NCBI GenBank assembly: GCA_011040545.1
Contig: DQYM01000021.1
Coordinates: 1 to 6,798 of the forward strand
Source: Candidatus Bathyarchaeota archaeon
GTDB lineage: Archaea; Thermoproteota; Bathyarchaeia; EX4484-135
DNA: 6,798 bases
Direction: 5' to 3'
Part shown: positions 1-4,677 of the stretch, in pieces
Position numbering within the stretch: the first letter of the stretch is position 1
Layout of the letters: each line of letters opens with the position of its first letter
Notes under the pieces: generated by a model
Told to the model about the DNA's origin: nothing
The model's input: only the letters and a program-made list of their open reading frames with translations
Databases searched by the model: none
Translations under genes and position numbers: made by a program

Positions 1-225
1 GAGGAGCACAAGCCAGATATAGTATTCTGCACAGTTGGCATAGCCCCAGGCGCATCGCCTGAGACTGGCGTTCAGATAGCTAAGCTAATTAGGCCAAAGG
101 TAGCTATACCATACCACACGGCTAGGAGCTCCGACCTAAGGCGCTTTGCTGAGCTACTGGCTAGGGAGGCACCTGATGTTAAGTGCGTTGTGCTCCAGAG
201 GGGGCAGGAGTTCAGCTACCCATGA
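1..225 (+). CDS. Metallo-beta-lactamase-fold hydrolase, C-terminal end (partial)
   Basis: The reading frame is open from the first base and stops at TGA 223-225, giving the last 74 residues of a protein that begins before the window. The visible part reads DIVFCTVGIAPGASPETG, then a segment ending in IPYHTARSSDLRRFAELL. This matches the end of the UlaG-like/UPF0173 branch of the metallo-beta-lactamase superfamily, where an 'iPmHy'-type histidine after the last strand is a metal ligand; His at residue 39 of the fragment would fill that role. The substrate cannot be told from the fragment, since these enzymes are often annotated only as metal-dependent hydrolases. pyrE follows after a 10-nt gap on the same strand and its ribosome binding site overlaps this stop, so the two genes are probably co-transcribed. 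The family call rests on the C-terminus only. Confidence 0.6.
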   Translation, partial: EEHKPDIVFCTVGIAPGASPETGVQIAKLIRPKVAIPYHTARSSDLRRFAELLAREAPDVKCVVLQRGQEFSYP

Positions 226-229
226 GGTG
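224..229 (+). promoter_or_regulatory. Ribosome binding site of pyrE
   Basis: GAGGTG lies 6 nt before the TTG at 236 and overlaps the stop codon of the upstream gene. It fits the archaeal anti-Shine-Dalgarno sequence and decides the non-ATG start of pyrE. The overlap suggests that translation of the two genes is coupled. Confidence 0.6.
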
Positions 230-235
230 TAGGCC

Positions 236-856
236 TTGGCAGGCCAGAGGCATGAGCTAATCCAGGAGGTCTGCAAGGTATTAGCCCGAATAGGGGCCAT
301 AAAGTTCGGTATATTCAAGCTAACAAGTGGTAAGACTAGCCCGTACTACGTGGATCTAAGGCTGGTGCCAAGCTTCCCAGATGCCTTTAGGCTCATAACG
401 GATGCCTATGCAACCATGATTGAGGATGAGCTTGGCCTAGGGGCCTTTGATAGGATAGCTGGCGTCCCTACATCTGGCATACCGTTTGCAGCTGTCGTGG
501 CCTTTAGGCTTAAGAAGCCATTTCTATACGTGCGTAAGGAAATCAAGCTTCACGGTAGGGAGAGGCGTGTAGAGGGAATTCTTGCGCCAGGGGATAAGGT
601 GATCTTGCTTGACGACTTAATAACAACTGGCAAGACGCTAGCTAATGCTGCTGAGGCCATAAGGAAGGAAGGAGGCGAGGTAGAACATGCCTTCGTGCTT
701 ATAGATAGGCAGGAAGGTGGCCGTGAGGCCCTAGCTGATGTTGGCGTTGAGCTCCACGCCCTAATGCCCATCCAGGAGGCAGCTAAGGTGCTACATGAGA
801 TGGGGACCATAGATGAAGAGCAGTATCGGCTGATATTGAAGCAGGTAAGGGAATAA
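236..856 (+). CDS. pyrE: Orotate phosphoribosyltransferase
   Basis: PyrE transfers the phosphoribosyl group of PRPP to orotate to give orotidine 5'-monophosphate, the fifth step of UMP synthesis, in the cytoplasm. The 206-residue length is normal for the family. The PRPP-binding signature VILLDDLITTGKT is at residues 122-134. The flexible catalytic loop YVRKEIKLHGRERRVEG is at about 98-114, with KxHG at 104-107. The N-terminal FGIFKLTSGKTSPYYVDLR segment at 24-42 is the typical orotate/OMP-binding region. The start is TTG 236, supported by GAGGTG 6 nt upstream; no better in-frame ATG lies near the conserved N-terminus. It sits 10 nt after a metallo-beta-lactamase-fold gene and ends in a hairpin terminator that overlaps its last codons. 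No pyrF or other pyrimidine gene is in the window. All expected catalytic motifs are present. Confidence 0.95.
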   Translation: MAGQRHELIQEVCKVLARIGAIKFGIFKLTSGKTSPYYVDLRLVPSFPDAFRLITDAYATMIEDELGLGAFDRIAGVPTSGIPFAAVVAFRLKKPFLYVRKEIKLHGRERRVEGILAPGDKVILLDDLITTGKTLANAAEAIRKEGGEVEHAFVLIDRQEGGREALADVGVELHALMPIQEAAKVLHEMGTIDEEQYRLILKQVRE

Positions 857-881
857 AAGATAACCTGCTTTTTCTCCCTTT
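839..881 (+). terminator. Hairpin plus oligo-T terminator after pyrE
   Basis: AAGCAGGT (839-846) and ACCTGCTT (863-870) form a perfect 8-bp inverted repeat around a 16-nt loop that contains the pyrE stop codon. A T-rich run, TTTTTCTCCCTTT, follows at 869-881. Archaeal intrinsic termination depends mainly on the oligo-T tract, but the stem adjoining it makes a bacterial-like terminator. The tract ends at the stop codon of the convergent membrane-protein gene. Confidence 0.6.
851..860 (-). terminator. Possible oligo-T terminator of the ECF-type gene
   Basis: On the minus strand the sequence TCTTTTATTC lies about 20 nt past the stop codon of the membrane-protein gene. It is a plausible archaeal T-tract terminator placed in the pyrE tail, and it would end the convergent transcript. 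There is no minus-strand hairpin directly before it, so support is modest. Confidence 0.35.
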
Positions 882-1446
882 AGGCTAGGAAGCCCCTTAC
901 GAAGTCCACGAAGCCCTTGTTCCCAGCTAGAGCCCCCATGAGGAAGGCCATGAAGGCTATCTCTATCCATGCCTTTGCCAGTATGGGCGTTAGGAGCGGG
1001 ACTAGGAAGGCTGCTACATCTGGTGATAGGAAGGTCGGCACGAGGACCAGGAAGAAGAAAACCATGAATATGCATTCTGGCACGTAGGATACCAGGACGA
1101 CTAGGAAAGTCCTCCTTGAGGATGGGCTAGCATTATTGCTGAGGGCCCTTGAGAGGAAGCCAGCTGTTACGCCAGTTAGCGCCTTCCCCACTGGCAGCCC
1201 AATGAGGCCTAGGAGGCCTAGGCTACCACCTATGAAGCCGAAGTAGAGGCCCGTCCCAAGGCCCACTAGCACGCCGACTACGCCACCGAGGAGGGGGCCC
1301 CCGAATATGGCAGATATGAAGGTAGCTACGTGGGAGAGGTCAAGCGCTACCTGGCCTATGGTGAAGACGCTCTGGGATAGCACGAAGAGGGCATTACCAA
1401 GTGCCCCCATGAGGGCTACGAAGGCCACGACCTTGGCTCTTGCCAT
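880..1446 (-). CDS. ECF-transporter S-component-like membrane protein
   Basis: This 188-residue protein is almost wholly hydrophobic and has about five or six membrane segments (roughly residues 5-25, 36-56, 57-75, 77-99, 113-137 and 144-175). It has no signal peptide beyond the first membrane segment. The early ALMGA is an AxxxA-like motif of the kind used by S components to dock on EcfT. DLSHVATFISAIFGGPLLGG at 36-55, followed by a glycine-rich helix pair, resembles the vitamin-binding S components of energy-coupling-factor transporters. The ligand cannot be read from the sequence, and no EcfA or EcfT gene is in the window. The start ATG (1446-1444) is supported by GGTGAGG at 1458-1452 with 5-nt spacing and by a TATA-like box about 40 nt upstream. 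The gene is convergent with pyrE (23-nt gap) and divergent from the F420 operon, sharing its control region. It could also be an unrelated small permease. Confidence 0.6.
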   Translation of the reverse strand: MARAKVVAFVALMGALGNALFVLSQSVFTIGQVALDLSHVATFISAIFGGPLLGGVVGVLVGLGTGLYFGFIGGSLGLLGLIGLPVGKALTGVTAGFLSRALSNNASPSSRRTFLVVLVSYVPECIFMVFFFLVLVPTFLSPDVAAFLVPLLTPILAKAWIEIAFMAFLMGALAGNKGFVDFVRGFLA

Positions 1447-1451
1447 TAACG

Positions 1452-1458
1452 CCTCACC
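1452..1458 (-). promoter_or_regulatory. Ribosome binding site of the ECF-type gene
   Basis: On the minus strand GGTGAGG sits 5 nt before the ATG at 1446-1444. It is a near-full match to the 16S rRNA 3' end complement and fixes this start. Confidence 0.65.
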
Positions 1459-1480
1459 CGACCACCAGGAGAGGGCACCA

Positions 1481-1488
1481 TTTTAAAA
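1481..1488 (-). promoter_or_regulatory. TATA-like box for the ECF-type gene
   Basis: TTTTAAAA is palindromic and so readable on either strand. Read on the minus strand it predicts a transcription start near 1459, giving a leader of about 13 nt that just contains the GGTGAGG ribosome binding site of the membrane-protein gene. That good fit favours the minus orientation. Confidence 0.5.
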
Positions 1489-1512
1489 GTAGCTACTCGT
1501 TTTTGGGAAGGC

Positions 1513-1521
1513 AATAAATAT
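1513..1521 (+). promoter_or_regulatory. TATA-like box for the F420 operon
   Basis: AATAAATAT is the only strongly AT-rich box directly before the nitroreductase gene. At the usual archaeal distance it predicts transcription from about 1541-1545. That lies upstream of GTG 1548 but downstream of the alternative starts at 1530 and 1539. It therefore both promotes the operon and helps choose the start. Confidence 0.5.
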
Positions 1522-1547
1522 CTGACCACGTGTGGTCGGTGGTCGCC

Positions 1548-2180
1548 GTGAGGGCAGGAGCCCGTGCTATCCTCAGGATCCTAAGGGCCAGGAGGAGCGT
1601 AAGGGCACTTAAGCCAGATCCAGTGCCCCGTGAGCTCATCGTGGAGGTCCTTGATGCTGCTAGGTGGGCACCCTCCGCCCATAATGCACAGCCCTGGAGG
1701 TTCGTTGTGATAACAAGCGATGCCGTTAAGCAGGAGCTAGCTACGAAGATGGCTGAGGCCTGGAGGCAGGATCTAGCCTCAGATGGCGTTCCTGAGCAGC
1801 AGATCAAGGAGCTAACCGAGGCCTCAGTAAGGAGGTTTACCTCAGCCCCAGTGCTCGTGCTTGCCTGCCTGACTATGGAGGGCATGCACAGCTACCCAGA
1901 TGAGAGGCGCCGTGAGGCAGAGCACATAATGGCCGTGCAGAGTGTAGCAGCAGCCATTCAGAACATGCTCCTAGCAGCCCATGCCCTTGGCCTCGGTGCC
2001 TGTTGGTTCTGTGCCCCCCTCTTCTGCCCAGATGTAGTTAGGAGCGTGCTTAAGCTCCCAGGCGACCTAGAGCCACAAGCCCTCATAGCACTTGGCTTCC
2101 CCGCTGAAGAGCCAAGGCCACCTCCACGAAAGCCATTAAGTGAGGTAGTGCGGTGGGAGCGCTGGGAGGAAGGAAGTTGA
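1548..2180 (+). CDS. FbiB C-terminal-like nitroreductase, probable dehydro-F420-0 reductase
   Basis: This is a free-standing FMN-dependent nitroreductase-fold protein of 210 residues. Numbering from GTG 1548, the FMN-binding RARRSVRALKPDPVPREL is at about 13-30 and AARWAPSAHNAQPWRFVV at 37-54. YPDERRREAEHIM is at 116-128, QNMLLAAHALGLGACWFCAP at 138-157, and the LGFPAEE...R segment is near 182-194. This pattern, above all PSAHN.QPWRF and GLGACWFCAPLFCPD, is that of the second domain of FbiB, which in mycobacteria reduces dehydro-F420-0 to F420-0 with FMN. No gamma-glutamyl ligase (CofE) domain precedes it. The first gene of the operon, it shares TTGA with cofD, which follows. GTG 1548 is preferred because the TATA-like box predicts transcription from about 1543 and GGTG lies 6 nt upstream; GTG 1530 or 1539 would lengthen it by six or three residues. 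Another nitroreductase activity, for example BluB-like, is possible but fits less well. Confidence 0.75.
   Translation: MRAGARAILRILRARRSVRALKPDPVPRELIVEVLDAARWAPSAHNAQPWRFVVITSDAVKQELATKMAEAWRQDLASDGVPEQQIKELTEASVRRFTSAPVLVLACLTMEGMHSYPDERRREAEHIMAVQSVAAAIQNMLLAAHALGLGACWFCAPLFCPDVVRSVLKLPGDLEPQALIALGFPAEEPRPPPRKPLSEVVRWERWEEGS
2165..2169 (+). promoter_or_regulatory. Ribosome binding site that sets the cofD start
   Basis: GGAGG lies 7 nt before TTG 2177, inside the last codons of the nitroreductase gene. It would fall inside cofD if GTG 2153 were the start, so it argues for TTG 2177. Confidence 0.6.
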
Positions 2181-3106
2181 TAGTAGCCCTTGCAGGTGGG
2201 GTTGGGGCTGCCCGCTTCCTCCAGGGCCTGGTTAGGGTAGTTGAGCCAGGCGATATAACTGCCATAGTGAATACTGGCGATGATATAGAGCTACATGGCC
2301 TCTACATATCGCCAGATGTAGATATCGTGCTCTACACGCTCGCAGGCATAGTGGATGAGCAGAAGGGCTGGGGTATCAAAGGCGATACCTTCTACTGCCT
2401 TGAAATGCTAGGCCGTTATGGCCTTGAAACCTGGTTTAAGCTTGGGGACAAGGATTTAGCTACGCACATATATAGGACCATGTTGCTGAGAGCTGGATAC
2501 ACGCTCTCCCAGGCTACCGAGGCCATAAGGAAAGCACTTGGCGTTGAGGTGCGTGTTATCCCCATGTCGGATCAGCCAGTTAGGACGATAATAATAACCG
2601 ATAAGGGGCCTATGCACTTCCAGGAATACCTCGTTAAGCGGGGGGCTAGGGACGCCGTCCTGGGGGTTAGATTTGAGGGCGTAGAAGCTGCAGAGCCTGC
2701 CCCAGGCGTCCTAGAGGCCATAGAGGGGGCGGAGGGCATTATCATATGCCCAAGCAACCCCATAGTAAGCATAGGCACCATCCTGGCCCTGAGGGGCGTG
2801 AGGGAGGCGCTAAGGGAGGTTGAGGCCCCGATCGTGGCCATAAGCCCGATAGTAGGTGGTGCGCCAGTGAAGGGGCCAGCTGATAAGCTCATGAGGGGCC
2901 TTGGCATTGAGGTATCTGCCTATGGCGTGGCGAGCCTCTACAAGGACTTCCTAGACTACATCATAATAGATGAGGTTGATAGGGGCCTGAGGGAGCGCAT
3001 AGAGCAAGAACTTAGCATAAGGGTGGTCGTGGCCAACACGCTCATGAAGACGCTTGAGGATAAGGTTAGGCTAGCTAAGCTTGCTGTGGGCCTCATAAGG
3101 GGGTAA
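2177..3106 (+). CDS. cofD: CofD, 2-phospho-L-lactate (or enolpyruvyl) transferase of F420 synthesis
   Basis: CofD moves the phospholactyl or phosphoenolpyruvyl part of the guanosine-diphosphate adduct made by CofC onto the 7,8-didemethyl-8-hydroxy-5-deazariboflavin Fo, giving F420-0 or dehydro-F420-0 and GMP. From TTG 2177 the protein has 309 residues, the usual length. Family marks are ALAGGVGAARFLQGL at 4-18, IVNTGDDIELHGLYISPDVD at 30-49, KLGDKDLATHIYRT at 88-101, HFQEYLV at 147-153, CPSNPIVSIGTILA at 191-204, and ISPIVGGAPVKGPADKLM at 222-239. The start is TTG 2177 rather than GTG 2153: GGAGG lies 7 nt upstream, the start overlaps the preceding stop as TTGA, and the family usually opens directly with the glycine-rich strand. 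cofC follows after 1 nt. Together with the upstream reductase this suggests the product is dehydro-F420-0. No key segment is missing. Confidence 0.95.
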   Translation: MIVALAGGVGAARFLQGLVRVVEPGDITAIVNTGDDIELHGLYISPDVDIVLYTLAGIVDEQKGWGIKGDTFYCLEMLGRYGLETWFKLGDKDLATHIYRTMLLRAGYTLSQATEAIRKALGVEVRVIPMSDQPVRTIIITDKGPMHFQEYLVKRGARDAVLGVRFEGVEAAEPAPGVLEAIEGAEGIIICPSNPIVSIGTILALRGVREALREVEAPIVAISPIVGGAPVKGPADKLMRGLGIEVSAYGVASLYKDFLDYIIIDEVDRGLRERIEQELSIRVVVANTLMKTLEDKVRLAKLAVGLIRG

Positions 3107-3107
3107 G

Positions 3108-3767
3108 ATGAAGCTACATGCGGTAGTGCCCGTGAAGCTCCTCGCATCTTCAAAATCAAGGCTCTCACGTATCTTAGGGCCAGAAGATAGGGAAAGGCTA
3201 ATGATTGCCATGCTATCCGATGTGCTAAAGGCCCTGAGGGGGTCAAGCTGCATAGAGATTATCTTGGTCGTGAGCAGGGATGAAAAGGTAGGGCGTGTAG
3301 CAAGTGAGCTTGGTGCCCTATTCCTACGGGAGCCGAAGCCTGAGGGCCTAAATATAGCCATCAAGATGGCCATAGTAAAGTGCCTTGAGCTTGGGGCAGA
3401 TGGGGTGCTCATCATCCATGCTGATGTCCCACTCGTCCGTGAAGACGACCTAAGGGCCATGTCAAGGGGCCTAGATGGCCACGAGGTCGTTATAGCTCCC
3501 TCGCTTGACCTAGAGGGGACGAATGCCCTTGCCCTTATGCCACCAGATGTAATGCCCATTTCCTATGGGCCTGGCAGCTTCTATCGGCACCTTGAGATGG
3601 CCCTTGAGAGGCAGCTAAGCACCCTAGTGCTCTTCTCCCGTAGCCTTGCGCTTGATGTTGATAGGCCAGAGGATCTAGCCCTCCTGGCGATGTCTAAGGC
3701 AAGGGGGCGTGCATCTGTCCTGCTAGCTAGGGAGCTCCTAAGGACCATAGGTAGCTCACGACCATGA
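3108..3767 (+). CDS. cofC: CofC, phospholactate/PEP guanylyltransferase of F420 synthesis
   Basis: CofC joins GTP and a three-carbon phosphoacid to give the unstable guanosine-diphosphate adduct used by CofD. The natural substrate was long taken as 2-phospho-L-lactate and is phosphoenolpyruvate in the revised pathway. The 219-residue protein has the nucleotidyltransferase fold of the family: VVPVKLLASSKSRLSRIL at 6-23 (nucleotide binding), MLSDVLKAL at 35-43, GLNIAIKMA at 80-88, IIHADVPLV at 102-110 with the probable metal-binding Asp106, GTNALALMPP at 137-146, YGPGSFYRH at 153-161, and LALDVDRPEDL at 180-190. It starts at ATG 3108, 1 nt after the cofD stop, with a weak G-rich site just upstream. 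Its TGA overlaps the next start as ATGA. The motifs do not show by themselves which phosphoacid is used; the neighbouring reductase points to PEP. Confidence 0.93.
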   Translation: MKLHAVVPVKLLASSKSRLSRILGPEDRERLMIAMLSDVLKALRGSSCIEIILVVSRDEKVGRVASELGALFLREPKPEGLNIAIKMAIVKCLELGADGVLIIHADVPLVREDDLRAMSRGLDGHEVVIAPSLDLEGTNALALMPPDVMPISYGPGSFYRHLEMALERQLSTLVLFSRSLALDVDRPEDLALLAMSKARGRASVLLARELLRTIGSSRP

Positions 3768-4411
3768 TATTTATCACTGGCCCCCTAGAGCCTAAGGTGG
3801 GGCTAGGCTTGGCCGTGAGGTACTTTAAGAAGGGCATAAGGGCTCTTGGCGTAGCAGAGTGCTTTAGGAAGGGGGCCAGCAAGCGCTCTATCCTAGCTGG
3901 CGTTGTCATGAGGGCTGATATGCTGGTTGATGGCTTCTCCTTTGCTACAGCAACGGTAGGTGGCCTAGATGCAACAGATGCCATCCTAAGGCTCTACAAG
4001 CGCCTTGGGAGGGAGGACGTAAACGTCCTCATGCTAAATGGGTGCGTCATAAGCTGGTACAACGTAGTAGACCTCCATGCCGTTGCCGAGGGGACTGGGA
4101 AGCCCCTGATATGCGTTACCTACGAGCCATCGCCTGGCCTTGAGAAGTACTTCGCTGAGTACTTTCCAAGCGATTGGCGTGAGAGGCTAGCTATCTACGA
4201 GCGGAATGGGCCTAGGAAGCGTGTCCTACTTAGGACTGGCCATGAGGTCTTCATAAGGGCCATAGGGCTGAGCGAGGATGAGGCCCTCAGGGTTCTCAAC
4301 AGGTTCGTGATGCACGGGGCCATACCCGAGCCCCTTCGGCTAGCGAGGCTCTTGGCTCGGGCAGCACTGGCCTCTGTCGGTGAGCTCTCCCAGGCGAGGC
4401 TGGGCCCCTAG
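3764..4411 (+). CDS. DUF99 (endonuclease dU-like) family protein
   Basis: This protein has 215 residues from ATG 3764. The DUF99 family signs are clear: KKGIRALGVAECF at 22-34, LAGVVMRADMLVDG at 44-57, VGGLDATDAIL at 65-75, VLMLNGCVISWYNVVDL at 88-104, ICVTYEPSPGLE at 116-127, and IPEPLRLARLLARAAL at 187-202. A Pyrococcus member has been reported to nick DNA at deoxyuridine, but for most members, including this one, the role is unknown. The ATGA overlap with cofC places it at the end of the F420 operon. About 20 residues precede the usual family start. TTG 3809, with GGTGG 8 nt upstream and an AT-rich box near 3768-3774, would give a 200-residue protein closer to the common length. No link to F420 chemistry is established; co-transcription is the only hint. 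The stop overlaps that of the convergent zinc-ribbon gene. Confidence 0.8.
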   Translation: MIFITGPLEPKVGLGLAVRYFKKGIRALGVAECFRKGASKRSILAGVVMRADMLVDGFSFATATVGGLDATDAILRLYKRLGREDVNVLMLNGCVISWYNVVDLHAVAEGTGKPLICVTYEPSPGLEKYFAEYFPSDWRERLAIYERNGPRKRVLLRTGHEVFIRAIGLSEDEALRVLNRFVMHGAIPEPLRLARLLARAALASVGELSQARLGP

Positions 4412-4563
4412 GCCTCCCTCTCCTCATCTCTGCTGATCACGATTATGGTGCCACAGGAACGGCACCTGTAGTAGCGCTTAGTCATGTCAAATGAGCACCC
4501 TATGTACTCAGCTGCAGTAAGCCGAGCACCGCACACATGGCACTTAAGGCCAGCCCTTGCCAC
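4408..4563 (-). CDS. Small zinc-ribbon protein (51 residues)
   Basis: A short minus-strand frame starts at GTG 4563-4561 and stops at TAG 4410-4408. It encodes 51 residues with two CxxC knuckles, CHVC at 8-11 and CRSC at 34-37, in the layout of a treble- or ribbon-type zinc site. Cys23 lies between them. The middle is YIGCSFDMTKRYYRC and the tail is short, charged and acidic, ending SRDEEREA. AGGAGG lies 7 nt before the start and a TATAAG-like box a further 27 nt upstream, so it is likely a real, separately promoted gene despite its size. It overlaps DUF99 tail to tail: the two stops share CTAG at 4408-4411. The function is unknown. It may be a nucleic-acid-binding or partner protein; its place after a RimK-like ligase invites comparison with the carrier LysW, but it lacks the EDWGE end of LysW. 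Confidence 0.75.
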   Translation of the reverse strand: MARAGLKCHVCGARLTAAEYIGCSFDMTKRYYRCRSCGTIIVISRDEEREA

Positions 4564-4570
4564 GAGCTCT

Positions 4571-4576
4571 CCTCCT
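4571..4576 (-). promoter_or_regulatory. Ribosome binding site of the zinc-ribbon gene
   Basis: On the minus strand AGGAGG lies 7 nt before GTG 4563. Such a full match supports translation of a gene too short to be trusted on length alone. Confidence 0.65.
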
Positions 4577-4602
4577 ATGCTCAATTAAAGATACAGCAAT
4601 GC

Positions 4603-4612
4603 ACTTATAAGC
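4603..4612 (-). promoter_or_regulatory. TATA-like box for the zinc-ribbon gene
   Basis: On the minus strand GCTTATAAGT follows an A-rich stretch (TAAAAATA) that could serve as the BRE. It predicts a transcription start near 4581, giving a leader of about 18 nt that contains the AGGAGG site. The rest of the 114-nt gap (4564-4677) holds no other gene that I can support. Confidence 0.5.
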
Positions 4613-4638
4613 TATTTTTACATGGATCAGTAAAGCCA

Positions 4639-4647
4639 TCAAAAAGC
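4639..4647 (-). terminator. Possible oligo-T terminator of the ATP-grasp gene
   Basis: On the minus strand a TTTTT run (4645-4641, within GCTTTTTGA) lies about 35 nt after the stop codon of the ATP-grasp gene. It is a candidate archaeal terminator, separating that gene from the zinc-ribbon promoter. No clear stem precedes it. Confidence 0.35.
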
Positions 4648-4677
4648 ATGGTATAGGCATATGTATAAACGTGTAAC

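Larger units (their letters stand above)
1459..1545. promoter_or_regulatory. Candidate operator cluster in the divergent promoter region
   Basis: Four related half-sites lie between the divergent genes: CGACCACC (1459-1466), GACCAC (1524-1529), GTGGTC (1532-1537) and GGTGGTCG (1538-1545). The second and third form an inverted repeat with a 2-nt spacer. The first and fourth are an exact 8-bp inverted repeat, each placed near the predicted transcription start of one gene. This arrangement suits a shared DNA-binding regulator that blocks or tunes both promoters. The regulator is unknown. The 8-mer GGTGGTCG also occurs once inside cofD (3022-3029), so the word alone is not unique. Confidence 0.45.

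Noticed and set aside
550..1075. Minus-strand frames opposite pyrE and in another frame across the membrane-protein gene
   Set aside because: Both overlap clear genes and look like shadow translations, without conserved features.
1493..1885. 130-residue minus-strand frame opposite the nitroreductase
   Set aside because: The translation is low-complexity (Ser, Ala, Thr, Leu) and runs opposite a well-supported gene; no motif or ribosome binding site supports it.
1548..2180. Nitroreductase as BluB (dimethylbenzimidazole synthase) or a general nitroreductase
   Set aside because: The PSAHN.QPWRF, YPD..R..AE..M and GLGACWFCAPLFCPD segments match the FbiB C-terminal domain much better, and the neighbours are cofD and cofC.
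3071..3559. 162-residue minus-strand frame opposite cofC
   Set aside because: It lies opposite a certain gene, is rich in Ser, Ala, Arg and Leu with no recognisable motif, and has no good start signal. It is a shadow caused by the codon use of cofC and cofD. The same holds for the minus-strand frames at 2572-2907 and 2956-3246.
4389..4404. CCCAG/CTGGG inverted repeat near the end of the DUF99 gene
   Set aside because: A 5-bp stem within coding sequence and without a following T-tract is weak support for a terminator.
4408..4563. Direct call of the zinc-ribbon protein as LysW
   Set aside because: LysW ends in EDWGE and is found with lysine or arginine biosynthesis genes; this protein ends in REEREA-like residues (DEEREA) and no such genes are visible. 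Only a loose analogy is kept.
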